Positions 1-7,769 of a stretch of DNA of 64,000 nucleotides are shown one piece after another. The translations under genes were made by a program, and so were the position numbers. Source of the DNA: Conexibacter stalactiti (GTDB lineage: Bacteria > Actinomycetota > Thermoleophilia > Solirubrobacterales > Solirubrobacteraceae); the NCBI RefSeq assembly GCF_035967765.1, contig NZ_JAYWIT010000018.1; one strand, written 5' to 3'. The notes under the pieces were generated by a model. That model ran no database searches and was not told the origin of the DNA. It worked only from the letters and a program-made list of their open reading frames with translations. Numbering within the stretch: the first letter of the stretch is position 1; each line of letters begins with the position of its first letter.

Positions 1-835
1 CGACGATCGACGCGATCGAAGCGGTGCCGCCAGAGGCGGCGATCATCGCCAGCTCGTCGTCGCCGAGCGTGTTGCAGTGGACGTAGGTCGTTCTGTCGTC
101 GAGCAGGCCGTTGGCCTTCATCCACTCGATCGGGCGCGTCTTGCCCAGCTCGCCGTCGCCGACGTGGACGGTCACGCGCAGGTCCAGCTCGCGCGCGATC
201 GCCCAGTCGTGCAGCGCGACCTCCTCGGTCGTGAACTGCGGCCCGCGGATCGCGATCGCCATCGTGCTGAGGCCGTCCTGCGAGGAGAAGTACTGGTCGC
301 GCACGCGGCGGACGTCGTCGGCCGGGTGCGGCGTCGTGTTGCCGGGCACGGGGCTCCAGCCGGCCGCGCCGCCGCCGTGGGCGAAGACGGTGCGGGCGCC
401 GGAGTCGCGCAGGCCCGCGATCGCGCCGTCAGCGTGGTCGGGGGTGGCGAGGTTGTGCGACCAGTCGAGCAGCGTCGTGACGCCCGCGTCGAGCGCCTCG
501 GCGGTCCCGAGCAGGTTGCCGGCGTAGGTGTCCTCGGGGCGGTAGTGCTTGCTGAGGCCCGTGTGGATGCCGGCGAGGTAGTGGAACAGCGACCAGTCGG
601 AGCCGATGTTGCGGACCGGCGCCTGCCACGTGTGACGGTGGGTGTCGATGAAGCCCGGGAGCACGATGTGACCGGTCGCGTCGATGACCTCGACGTCGCC
701 GCTGGCCTCGATGGACGGGGCCACCGCGGTGATGACGCCGTCCTCGATCAGGACGTCGCCGGTCTGCAGATCGCCGATCGCACGGTCGACGGTGATCACC
801 GTGCCGCCGCGAATGAGCTTGCGCTGATTCGACAC
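1..835 (-). CDS. Amidohydrolase, Atz/Trz-like metal-dependent deaminase or hydrolase (C-terminus outside window)
   Basis: The reading frame runs off the left edge; 278 residues are visible. It starts at a GTG (835-833) with GGAGGAGAG about 13 nt upstream. The N-terminus has the short beta-sandwich of the amidohydrolase superfamily (RKLIRGGTVITVD), then GFIDTHRHTW with the metal-binding His66-x-His68, then further candidate metal ligands in VTVHVGDG and TYVHCN. This order fits the cytosine-deaminase/SAH-deaminase/chlorohydrolase group, which hydrolyses amino or halogen substituents on cyclic compounds. The substrate cannot be read from the sequence. It is divergent from the XRE-cupin regulator at 973, which probably controls it. 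Confidence 0.85.
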   Translation of the reverse strand, partial: MSNQRKLIRGGTVITVDRAIGDLQTGDVLIEDGVITAVAPSIEASGDVEVIDATGHIVLPGFIDTHRHTWQAPVRNIGSDWSLFHYLAGIHTGLSKHYRPEDTYAGNLLGTAEALDAGVTTLLDWSHNLATPDHADGAIAGLRDSGARTVFAHGGGAAGWSPVPGNTTPHPADDVRRVRDQYFSSQDGLSTMAIAIRGPQFTTEEVALHDWAIARELDLRVTVHVGDGELGKTRPIEWMKANGLLDDRTTYVHCNTLGDDELAMIAASGGTASIASIV

Positions 836-871
836 CTTCGCTCCGTTCTCTCCTCCGGGATACGCAACGGC

Positions 872-900
872 AAGGTAACGAGCGGCGCACAGCGTGTCAA
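872..900 (-). promoter_or_regulatory. Sigma70-type promoter of the amidohydrolase gene
   Basis: Read on the minus strand, a consensus -35 TTGACA (900-895), a 17-bp spacer and a -10 TACCTT (877-872) precede the gene, leaving a leader of about 30 nt with an SD. The sequence just beyond it (900-960) is the most AT-rich stretch nearby and is shared with the divergent regulator gene. Confidence 0.7.
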
Positions 901-960
901 GCAGCAATTACCAAATTGGCGTTTCGATCATTTCCACTACACAGGCGCGGGTAATCTCCC

Positions 961-966
961 TACACT
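961..966 (+). promoter_or_regulatory. -10 box TACACT for a leaderless XRE-cupin transcript
   Basis: TACACT lies exactly 6 bp before the GTG start at 973, and there is no SD. Transcription would begin at the start codon. The same geometry recurs throughout the window. Confidence 0.55.
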
Positions 967-972
967 GGCCGC

Positions 973-1668
973 GTGGAGAGGAGCGGACCTGAGGAGGGGC
1001 CGGCGTTCGACGCCGTGCAGCTCGGCGAGCGGCTGCGCGCGGCGCGCGAGCGCAACGGCATCGGACTGCGCGAGCTGAGCCGCCGCGTGCAGCTGTCAGC
1101 GAGCATGATCTCGCAGCTGGAGCGCGGCCTGACGATGCCGTCGGTGACGACGCTGTACGCCGTCACGACGGCGCTCGGCAGCTCGCTCGACGAGCTGGTG
1201 GGAGCGCCGCGGACGGCGGCGGGCGCGGCCGCGCCCGCGCTCGCGGGCGCGCCGCCGGTCACCGTGCCCGCGGGCGGCGCGCTCGCGCGGCCAACCCAGC
1301 TCGAATCGGCGCCGCTGCCGGTCGCCCGTCATGCCTCCCCGCGCCGGATCGCGCTGGAGGACGGGGTGCGCTGGGAGCTGTTGGCCGCCACGCCCAGCCC
1401 CGACGTCGAGTTCATGCGCGTGACCTACGAGCCCGGCGGCGCCTCGGCGCCGGCCGACGCGCTGCAGCGCCACGACGGCAGCGAGTACGGCCACGTCGCC
1501 GAGGGGCGGCTGGGCGTGACCGTCGGCTTTCACACCTACGAGCTGGAGGCCGGCGACTCGATCTCGTTCGCCTCGACGATGCCGCACCGGCTCTTCAACC
1601 TGCTCGACGACCGCCCCACGACCGGCTTCTGGGTCGTCGTCGGGCGCAGCGCTCGCGCGCACGCGTGA
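973..1668 (+). CDS. XRE-family transcription regulator with C-terminal cupin sensor domain
   Basis: 231 residues. Residues about 17-72 form a Cro/CI-type helix-turn-helix (LGERLRAARERNGIGLRELS, then SASMISQLERG). A low-complexity Ala/Pro linker follows, and residues about 125-228 form a cupin barrel (HDGSEYGHVAEGRLGV, LEAGDSISFASTMPHRLFN). XRE-cupin proteins bind a small metabolite in the cupin and regulate adjacent catabolic genes. The GTG start is chosen because TACACT sits 6 bp upstream and the HTH begins shortly after. It lies between a divergent amidohydrolase and a co-directional hydratase, so both are candidate targets. Confidence 0.88.
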   Translation: MERSGPEEGPAFDAVQLGERLRAARERNGIGLRELSRRVQLSASMISQLERGLTMPSVTTLYAVTTALGSSLDELVGAPRTAAGAAAPALAGAPPVTVPAGGALARPTQLESAPLPVARHASPRRIALEDGVRWELLAATPSPDVEFMRVTYEPGGASAPADALQRHDGSEYGHVAEGRLGVTVGFHTYELEAGDSISFASTMPHRLFNLLDDRPTTGFWVVVGRSARAHA

Positions 1669-1707
1669 GCGGGCCAGGCGCGGCGCGCTCGCGGCGTTCC
1701 GCCCAGC

Positions 1708-1727
1708 GCGGCGGCTCGCGCCGCCGC
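1708..1727 (+). terminator. Hairpin after the XRE-cupin gene
   Basis: Inverted repeat GCGGCGG / CCGCCGC (arms 1708-1714 and 1721-1727) with a 6-nt loop, 40 nt after the stop codon. There is no U-tract. Confidence 0.4.
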
Positions 1728-1770
1728 TCACCGCCCGGCCGCGCGGGTGGCGCCGCCGCTTCTGTGTATC

Positions 1771-1776
1771 TATAGT
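1771..1776 (+). promoter_or_regulatory. -10 box TATAGT for the hydratase operon
   Basis: TATAGT is 6 bp upstream of the ATG at 1783, predicting a leaderless mRNA for the hydratase-dehydrogenase-cupin run. Confidence 0.6.
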
Positions 1777-1782
1777 GAACGC

Positions 1783-2496
1783 ATGGAGTGTGAGACTGCA
1801 CGTGCGCGCGATCCGCGCATCGCCGCGGGGATGGCACGCCAGCTCGCCGCGCGCGCGGCCGCGCTGCGCGACGGCGCCCGCCCGCTCGGCTGGAAGGTGG
1901 CGCTCACCACGGCCGCCAGCCAGCGCGCCGCCGGTCTCGACCAGCGCGTCGTCGGCCACCTGACCGACCGCACGCTGCTCGCCGACGGCGCGGAGGTCGC
2001 GATCGGCGGCTGGAGCAGAGCGATGATCGAGGGCGAGCTGGCGATCACGCTCGGCGCCGACCTCCCGCCCGGCGCCGACGAGGCCGCCGCCGCCGCGGCG
2101 ATCGGCGCGCTCTCCGCCGCGATCGAGCTGGTCGACGTGACGCTGCCGCTCGACGCCGTCGAGGAGGTGATCGCCGGCGACGTCTTCCACCGCGCCGTCA
2201 TGCTCGGTCCGCCGCAGGCATCGCGCCACGGCGGCGACGACACCGGCATCTCCGTGCGCGCCTCGCTCGACGGCGTCGAGGTCGCGCGCGAGGACGACCC
2301 GCGCGCGGTGATCGGCGCGCCGGTCGACGTCGTCCGCTTCGTCGCCGACGAGCTGGCGCGCCACGGCGAGCGGCTGTCGGCCGGCGATGTCGTGATCGCC
2401 GGCTCCGCGATCCCGCTGACGCCGGTCGCCCCTGGCCAGCGGTTGCGCGTCGAGGTCGCGCCGCTCGGCGCGCTGGAGCTGTCGTTCACCACCTAG
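1783..2496 (+). CDS. 2-keto-4-pentenoate hydratase / fumarylacetoacetase-like family enzyme (MhpD type)
   Basis: 237 residues. The fold-typical segments are present: PLGWKVALTT near the N-terminus, GELAITLGADL with an acidic metal-binding Glu, AAIELVDVTLP, then GDVVIAGSAIPLTPVAPGQRL, which matches the family's C-terminal GDVVLTGT...V..G signature. Such enzymes hydrate 2-hydroxypenta-2,4-dienoates in meta-cleavage routes or decarboxylate related oxo acids, using Mg. The ATG at 1783 is preferred over an in-frame start 36 nt upstream because of the TATAGT box. The stop codon overlaps the SD (TAGGAGG) of the next gene, so the two are co-transcribed. Confidence 0.82.
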   Translation: MECETARARDPRIAAGMARQLAARAAALRDGARPLGWKVALTTAASQRAAGLDQRVVGHLTDRTLLADGAEVAIGGWSRAMIEGELAITLGADLPPGADEAAAAAAIGALSAAIELVDVTLPLDAVEEVIAGDVFHRAVMLGPPQASRHGGDDTGISVRASLDGVEVAREDDPRAVIGAPVDVVRFVADELARHGERLSAGDVVIAGSAIPLTPVAPGQRLRVEVAPLGALELSFTT

Positions 2497-2507
2497 GAGG
2501 AGATCTC

Positions 2508-3419
2508 GTGCGAATCGCTGTGCTTGGACTGGGACGGATGGGAGCGGCGATCGCCGAGCGCCTGCTCGACGCCGGCCACGAGCTGACCGTCTGGAACCGC
2601 TCGCCGGCCGCGACCGAGCCGTTCGCCGCCCGCGGCGTGCGCGTCGCCGCGCGGCCCGCCGACGTGTGGCAGCACGCCGACGCGGCGATCACGATGCTCG
2701 CCGACGGCGCCGCGCTGGAGCAGGTCGTGCACGGCGACGGCGGCCTGCTCGACGGTCTCGCCGCGCCCGCGTCCGGCGCCTCCCCCACGTCCGGCGGCCG
2801 CACCGTGATCGACATGGGCACCGTCGGCGCCGACACCTCCGCGCGGATCGCCGCGGTGCTCGCCGAGCGCGACGTGGCGCTGCTGCGCGCCCCGGTCTCC
2901 GGCAACCCGGCGGTCGTCGCCGCCGGCAACCTCTCGATCGTCGTCTCCGGCCCGCGCGAGCGCTTCGACGCGCTCGCGCCCACGCTGAGCGACATCGGCC
3001 CCAACCTCTTCTACGTCGGCGACGCCGAGCAGGCGCGCGTCGTCAAGCTCGCGCTCAACCTGATGCTCGCCGGCACCGCCCAGCTGATCGCCGAGGCGCT
3101 GGTGCTGCTGGAGGCCGACGGCGTCGCGCGCGCCGACGCGCTCGCGGTGATCGGCGGCTCCGCCGTCGGCAGCCCGTTCGTCAGATACAAGACCGACGCG
3201 CTCGTCGCCGACGACTACAGCTCGACGTTCACCGCCGAGCTGATGCGCAAGGACCTCGAGCTGGCGCTCGACGCCGGCAGACGCGCCGGCGTCCCGCTGC
3301 CGCTGACCGCCGCGACGCAGCAGCTCGTGCAGGGCTGCATCTCGCAGGGGATGGGCCAGCTCGACCTGATGGCCCTGCTGCCGCGCCTGCGGCGCGAGGC
3401 CGGGCTCGGCGACGCCTGA
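2508..3419 (+). CDS. NAD(P)-dependent beta-hydroxyacid dehydrogenase family (3-hydroxyisobutyrate dehydrogenase-like)
   Basis: 303 residues, the usual family length. The N-terminal Rossmann motif is IAVLGLGRMGAAIAERLL. It is followed by VIDMGTVGAD, the substrate loop APVSGNPAVVAAGNLSIVVSG, and the catalytic Lys region QARVVKLALNLMLAG. It is predicted to oxidise a 3-hydroxy acid, or reduce its semialdehyde, with NAD or NADP. The GTG start follows an SD that overlaps the stop of the hydratase gene. Position between a hydratase and a bicupin suggests a small degradation pathway; the substrate is not visible. Confidence 0.85.
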   Translation: MRIAVLGLGRMGAAIAERLLDAGHELTVWNRSPAATEPFAARGVRVAARPADVWQHADAAITMLADGAALEQVVHGDGGLLDGLAAPASGASPTSGGRTVIDMGTVGADTSARIAAVLAERDVALLRAPVSGNPAVVAAGNLSIVVSGPRERFDALAPTLSDIGPNLFYVGDAEQARVVKLALNLMLAGTAQLIAEALVLLEADGVARADALAVIGGSAVGSPFVRYKTDALVADDYSSTFTAELMRKDLELALDAGRRAGVPLPLTAATQQLVQGCISQGMGQLDLMALLPRLRREAGLGDA

Positions 3420-3468
3420 GACGACCACCGCCACGCCACCGCCACCGCCACGAAACGGAGCAGTCCCG

Positions 3469-4374
3469 ATGCACCACGTCCAGTTCGCCGCCGACATCCG
3501 CGGCGCCGTCCCGGCCCGCTACGCCGGCCATGTCGAGCGCTTCGAGCGCGCCGAGATCGTCGGCAAGCAGGTCGGCGCCGTCCACACCGGCTTCGGGCTC
3601 TGCGCGCTCGCCGACGGCGGCATGGTCGGCGCGCACCTCCACTCGTGCGAGGAGAGCTTCTTCGTGCTGGCGGGATCGCCGGAGCTGACGCTCGACGGCC
3701 GCACGACGCGGCTGGAGCCGGGCGCCTGCGGGATCGTGCCGCTCGGTGTCGAGCACTCGTGGCGCAATCGCGACGGGCAGCCGGCCCGCTGGTTGGAGAT
3801 GACGGCGCCCGCGCCGCGCCTGGACGACGAGAAGCCGGACACCTTCTTCACCGGGACGCCGCTCGCCGACGGCCCGGTCCACCCGCTCGACGTGCGTGAC
3901 CCCCGCTCGCGCACCTTCTTCCGCCTCGACGCCGGCCAGATGGACGTCGACGTGCTCAAGCACGGCGCCGCGGTCGACGCGCCGCAGGTCTCCTCCAGCA
4001 TGGCGACGGCGCTGCTCGCCTACAGCGGCATCGCCGTCAAGATGCTCGTCGACCAGCGCCTCGGTGCTGCGCTGCACACGATGTTCATGGTCGAGTACCA
4101 GCCCGGCGGCGTCGCCCAGCCCCACGACCATCCGCTGGAGGAGAGCTACTTCATCCTCGACGGCGAGGTCGAGGCGGTCGCCGACGGCGAGCGCTACCTG
4201 CTCAGAGCCGGCGACGCGATGTGGACCGGCGTCGGCTGCATCCACGCCTTCTACAACACCAGTGACGCGACGGTGCGCTGGCTGGAGACCTCCTCACCGC
4301 AGCCGCCGTCGAACCACTCCTACCGCTTCGACCGCGACTGGGATCACCTCGCCGAGCTGCTCGGCAGAGGCTGA
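3469..4374 (+). CDS. Bicupin protein (two cupin_2 barrels)
   Basis: 301 residues with two cupin domains. The first (about 50-110) has HLHSCEESFFVLAGSPEL and PLGVEHSWRN, the second (about 200-265) HDHPLEESYFILDGEVE and GVGCIHAFYN. Each carries the HxH...E and downstream His set used to bind a metal ion. Bicupins of this shape include ureidoglycine aminohydrolases and quercetinase or gentisate-type dioxygenases, so the activity is open. The start follows GGAG. It is the last gene of the hydratase run, 49 nt after the dehydrogenase. Confidence 0.72.
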   Translation: MHHVQFAADIRGAVPARYAGHVERFERAEIVGKQVGAVHTGFGLCALADGGMVGAHLHSCEESFFVLAGSPELTLDGRTTRLEPGACGIVPLGVEHSWRNRDGQPARWLEMTAPAPRLDDEKPDTFFTGTPLADGPVHPLDVRDPRSRTFFRLDAGQMDVDVLKHGAAVDAPQVSSSMATALLAYSGIAVKMLVDQRLGAALHTMFMVEYQPGGVAQPHDHPLEESYFILDGEVEAVADGERYLLRAGDAMWTGVGCIHAFYNTSDATVRWLETSSPQPPSNHSYRFDRDWDHLAELLGRG

Positions 4375-4388
4375 GGCGGGGAGGCGAA

Positions 4389-4418
4389 GGCGCGGCGTCG
4401 CGAGGGCGGCGCCGCGCC
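4389..4418. terminator. Bidirectional terminator hairpin between convergent genes
   Basis: Perfect 9-bp arms GGCGCGGCG (4389-4397) and CGCCGCGCC (4410-4418) with a 12-nt loop lie in the 49-bp space between the convergent bicupin and reductase genes. Confidence 0.5.
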
Positions 4419-4423
4419 CGCCC

Positions 4424-5452
4424 TCACAGCGCGGCGAGCAGCCGCGCGAGGTTGCCGGGGCCGGGCTCCAGCTCGCCACGCTCGACCTGGTGCGCCAGTG
4501 CGACGACGGCCGCATTGGCCGGCGCCGCGCCGCCGAGCCGCTCGGCCTCGGCGACGACGAGGCCGTTGATGTCGTCGACCTCGCTGTGGCGGCCCTTGCG
4601 CCAGTCGTGCAGGATCGTCGTCGTCGTGTGCTCCAGCACGAAGCCGGCGTAGAGCACGTCGAGCAGCGTCTCGACGACCTCCTCGGGCCGCCGCACGTGC
4701 TCCTCTCTGAGGCCGAAGATCGGCAGCACCGGATGGCCGAGCGCGGCGCCCGTGTCGAGCGCCTCCTGGCCGCAGCGGATCATCAGCTCGCGCATCCCCG
4801 GCTCGTTCAGCGCCGCGCGCATCGGCACGCCGAGCAGCGCGGTCGTGACGAGCGTCGTGCAGTTGCTGACGAGCTTCATCCACTTCGCCGCGCGGATGTC
4901 GTCGACGACCTCGACGGCGCCCGAGCAGCGCAGCAGGTCGGCGACCTCGTGCTCGCGGCCGCGCGTCGCGGGGTCGAGCGCGCCGACCGCGAACCACGAG
5001 CGCGACGGCGGCGAGTGACGCTCGACGACGCCCGGCACGGTCATCATCGAGGAGACCTCGATCACCGTCCCGAGCGTCCGCTCCGCGCCGACGACCTCGG
5101 CGATCACGTCGGCGGTCATGCCGTTCTGGACGCCCGCGACGAGCCCGCCGGGCGCGAGGTGGGGCGCGATCAGCTGCGTCGCCCAGCGCGCGTCGTAGGC
5201 CTTCATCAGCAGCAGCACGACGTCGAACGGGCGCGTGAAGGTCGCCACGTCACAGAGGTCGTGCGCCTTGACGCGCACGTGCAGCGTCTCGTCGGGCAGC
5301 TCGATCCGCAACCCGTCGGCGCGCATCGCGCGGACGTGCTCGGGCCACTGCTCGATCAGCGTCACGTCGTGCCCGGCCGCGGTCAGGTCGGCGCCGATCG
5401 AGGCGCCGTTGGCACCGCTGCCGAGGACCGCGATCCGCGGCCCGGTGGTCAT
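4424..5452 (-). CDS. 2-dehydropantoate 2-reductase family oxidoreductase (ApbA/PanE fold)
   Basis: 342 residues. Rossmann motif IAVLGSGANGASIGADL starts at about residue 7. It is followed by LLLMKAYD (KAYDT-like), VQNGMTADVIAEVVG (the family's QNG motif) and the conserved Lys in AKWMKLVSNCT. PanE proper makes pantoate from ketopantoate with NADPH. Many ApbA-fold enzymes act on other 2-oxo acids, and because this one closes an operon with a 2-oxoacid dehydrogenase, a catabolic substrate is equally likely. It starts 38 nt after the E1-beta stop without a clear SD. Confidence 0.78.
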   Translation of the reverse strand: MTTGPRIAVLGSGANGASIGADLTAAGHDVTLIEQWPEHVRAMRADGLRIELPDETLHVRVKAHDLCDVATFTRPFDVVLLLMKAYDARWATQLIAPHLAPGGLVAGVQNGMTADVIAEVVGAERTLGTVIEVSSMMTVPGVVERHSPPSRSWFAVGALDPATRGREHEVADLLRCSGAVEVVDDIRAAKWMKLVSNCTTLVTTALLGVPMRAALNEPGMRELMIRCGQEALDTGAALGHPVLPIFGLREEHVRRPEEVVETLLDVLYAGFVLEHTTTTILHDWRKGRHSEVDDINGLVVAEAERLGGAAPANAAVVALAHQVERGELEPGPGNLARLLAAL

Positions 5453-5489
5453 CGCGCGGCGGGGCTCGGCCGCCGGTGCGCGACGCGGC

Positions 5490-6473
5490 TCACGCCGCCA
5501 CCCCCAGCCGCGCCCGCACGGCCGCGACGATCGCGTCGGCGCCCGGCAGGAAGGGATCCTCCAGCGTCGGGCTGTACGGGACCGGCGTGTCGTCGGTCGC
5601 CAGGCGCCAGACGTCGTCCAGCTCGCCGAGCGCCTCCTCGCTGACGCGCGCGACCAGCTCGCCGGCCCAGCCGCCGGTCAGCGGCCCCTCCTCGACGACG
5701 AGCAGCCGGTTGGTCTTCGCGACCGAGCCGACGACCGTCGGCACGTCGAGCGGGCGCAGCGTGCGCAGGTCGACGACCTCCAGCTCGATCCCCTCGGCGG
5801 CGAGCGTCTCGGCGGCGGTCAGCGCGTGGTGGACGGAGGCGGCGACGGCGGCGACGGTCAGGTCGGCACCGGCGCGCACGACCTTCGCCTCGCCGATCGT
5901 CGCGACCTCCTCTTGCGGCGCCGGGTCGCCCTTGAGCGAGTAGAGCCGCTTGTGCTCCAGGAAGAGGACGGGGTTGTCGTCGCGGATCGCCGCCTTCAGC
6001 AGCGCCTTCGCGTCGGCCGGGGTGCTCGGCGCGACGATCTTCAGGCCGGGGACGCCCTGGAACCACGGCGCCGGCGACTGCGAGTGGATCGCGCCGAAGC
6101 GGCCGCCCGCGCCGAAGGCGGAGCGCACCACGATCGGCGCCGGCGCCTGCTCGTTGGAGAGGTACCAGTACTTCGCCGCCTGGTTGACCATGCCGTCCAT
6201 CGCGAGCGGCAGGAAGTCGGCGAACATGATCTCGATCACGGGACGCAGGCCGCAGACGGCGGCGCCGAAGGCGGCGCCGGTGATCGCCAGCTCCGAGATC
6301 GGCGTGTCGAAGACGCGCGCCTCGCCATGGGCGTCGTAGAGACCGGGCGTGGCGGCGAAGACGCCGCCCGGCTTGGCGACGTCCTCGCCGAAGAAGACGA
6401 CGCGCTCGTCGCGCGCCAGCTCCTCGTCGAGCGCGTCGCGGATCGCGCGGCGGAATTCGAGCGTGTCAGCCAT
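5490..6473 (-). CDS. 2-oxoacid dehydrogenase E1 component, beta subunit
   Basis: 327 residues, the usual length. Motifs include LEFRRAIRDALDEELARDERVVFFGEDVAKPGG, RVFDTPISELAITGAAFGAAVCGLRPVIEIMFADF and the C-terminal transketolase-like VVEEGPLTGGWAGE. With the alpha subunit it forms the thiamine-diphosphate enzyme that decarboxylates the 2-oxo acid and reductively acylates E2. The ATG at 6473 is chosen over an upstream TTG because AAGGGG lies 7 nt before it. It is the fourth gene of the minus-strand operon. No lipoamide dehydrogenase is nearby, so E3 must come from elsewhere. Confidence 0.92.
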   Translation of the reverse strand: MADTLEFRRAIRDALDEELARDERVVFFGEDVAKPGGVFAATPGLYDAHGEARVFDTPISELAITGAAFGAAVCGLRPVIEIMFADFLPLAMDGMVNQAAKYWYLSNEQAPAPIVVRSAFGAGGRFGAIHSQSPAPWFQGVPGLKIVAPSTPADAKALLKAAIRDDNPVLFLEHKRLYSLKGDPAPQEEVATIGEAKVVRAGADLTVAAVAASVHHALTAAETLAAEGIELEVVDLRTLRPLDVPTVVGSVAKTNRLLVVEEGPLTGGWAGELVARVSEEALGELDDVWRLATDDTPVPYSPTLEDPFLPGADAIVAAVRARLGVAA

Positions 6474-6545
6474 CGATGGACCCCTTCGTTGCAAGTGAGG
6501 TGCTCTGCGCGCCGCACGGGCGGCGGCCGGTTGCGGTGGGCGGGC

Positions 6546-7769
6546 TCACAGCGCCAGCAGCTCCGGCGTCTCGAGCAGCTCGCGCACGCGCGCGAGGAAT
6601 GCGGCGCCATCAGCGCCGTTGACGATGCGGTGGTCGCAGGTGAGGCGGGCGAACATCGTGCTGCCGAGCGCGAGCTGCCCGTCGCGCGCGACCGGCCGCT
6701 GCTTGACCGCGCCGACGGCGAGGATCGCCGCCTGCGGCGGGTTGAGCACGGCGGTGAAGGCGTCGACGCCGAACATGCCGAGGTTGGAGACGGTGAAGGT
6801 CGCGCCGCTCAACTCGGCCGGGGTCAGCCTGCCCTCGCGCGCACTGGCGGCGAGCCGCCGCACGTCGCCGGCGATCTGCCCGAGCGTGCGCTGGTCGGCG
6901 TCGACGACGGTCGGCACCAGCAGCGCGCCGGGCACCGCGACCGCGACGCCGACGTTGACCCGGTCGAACAGCTCGATCGCGTCGCCGCGATAGGCGCCGT
7001 TGAGGCGGGGGTGCTCGCGCAGCGCGATCCCGCACGCCTTGATGACGAAGTCGCCGAGGGACGGCGGCTTGGCCGCGCTCGCGTCAGCGCCGCCCGCTCC
7101 AGCCGCGCCCGCGAGCAGCTCCTTGAAGCGCGCGCGCATCGCGATCGCGGCGTCCATCTCGACCTCGACGTCGAGCACGAAGTCGGGCGCCGACTGCTTC
7201 GACTCCGTCATCCGCTTGGCGATCACCTGCTGGATGCGGGTGAGGGGGACGAGGTTGGCGGCTTCCACGGTGGGCGCCGGCGCCGGCTCCGCCGCCAGCA
7301 CGTCCGACTTCACGACGCGCCCGTTCGGCCCGCTGCCGACGAGCGTCGCGAGGTCGATCTTCAGCTCACGCGCGATCCGCCGCGCCAGCGGCGAGGCCGA
7401 CACGCGCGCCCCGCGCGCCGGCACCACAGCATGCGCGTGAACTTGTGGTCGCTCAGCGACCACAGATTCACGCGCATCGGAGGGCGCGGACGGCGGCGCG
7501 GCGTCGACTGCCACCCCTGCCGGCGCGATGTGGGCGATCGTCTCGCCGACCGGAACCGTCCCGCCGGCCGGCACGACGACGTGCAGAACCCCATCCGTCT
7601 CGGCCTCGTAGGGCATCGTCGCCTTGTCGGTCTCGACCTCGACGATCTCCTCGCCCGCCGTCACCGCCGCGCCGTCCTCGACGAGCCAGGTGACGATCGT
7701 CCCCTCCTCCATCGAGTCGGACAGGCGCGGCATCGGGACGGTGAGGACCCCGGCAGCAGTCGCGCTCAT
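6546..7769 (-). CDS. 2-oxoacid dehydrogenase E2 component, dihydrolipoamide acyltransferase
   Basis: 407 residues. A single lipoyl domain spans about 8-85 with lipoylatable Lys49 in VETDKATMPYEAE. A linker follows (about 86-122), then the peripheral-subunit-binding domain (about 124-160) and the catalytic core ending in CDHRIVNGADGAAFL. The active-site pattern is His-Arg-Ile-Val-Asn-Gly, where most E2s have Asp rather than Asn. The linker contains a 47-bp palindrome (7431-7477) translated as residues about 98-114. The ATG overlaps the E1-alpha stop as ATGA. The acyl group (acetoin, pyruvate or branched-chain) cannot be decided from sequence. Confidence 0.93.
   Translation of the reverse strand: MSATAAGVLTVPMPRLSDSMEEGTIVTWLVEDGAAVTAGEEIVEVETDKATMPYEAETDGVLHVVVPAGGTVPVGETIAHIAPAGVAVDAAPPSAPSDARESVVAERPQVHAHAVVPARGARVSASPLARRIARELKIDLATLVGSGPNGRVVKSDVLAAEPAPAPTVEAANLVPLTRIQQVIAKRMTESKQSAPDFVLDVEVEMDAAIAMRARFKELLAGAAGAGGADASAAKPPSLGDFVIKACGIALREHPRLNGAYRGDAIELFDRVNVGVAVAVPGALLVPTVVDADQRTLGQIAGDVRRLAASAREGRLTPAELSGATFTVSNLGMFGVDAFTAVLNPPQAAILAVGAVKQRPVARDGQLALGSTMFARLTCDHRIVNGADGAAFLARVRELLETPELLAL
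7431..7477. repeat. 47-bp palindromic element embedded in frame in the E2 linker
   Basis: Two 23-nt arms (7431-7453 and 7455-7477) match at 21 of 23 positions around a single central base. The element lies inside the E2 coding region and is read through as part of the flexible linker (encoded stretch DARESVVAERPQVHAHA). Its arm begins ATGxGCGxGxATCTGTG, a pattern shared with the palindrome at 15022-15070. Confidence 0.75.

Noticed and set aside
429..890. 153-codon minus-strand frame near the left edge
   Set aside because: Out of frame with the amidohydrolase, whose HxH motif and promoter define the real gene.
7431..7477. E2 palindrome as a transcription terminator
   Set aside because: It is in the middle of a continuous coding frame of an essential-looking operon, with the downstream domains intact and further genes after it.
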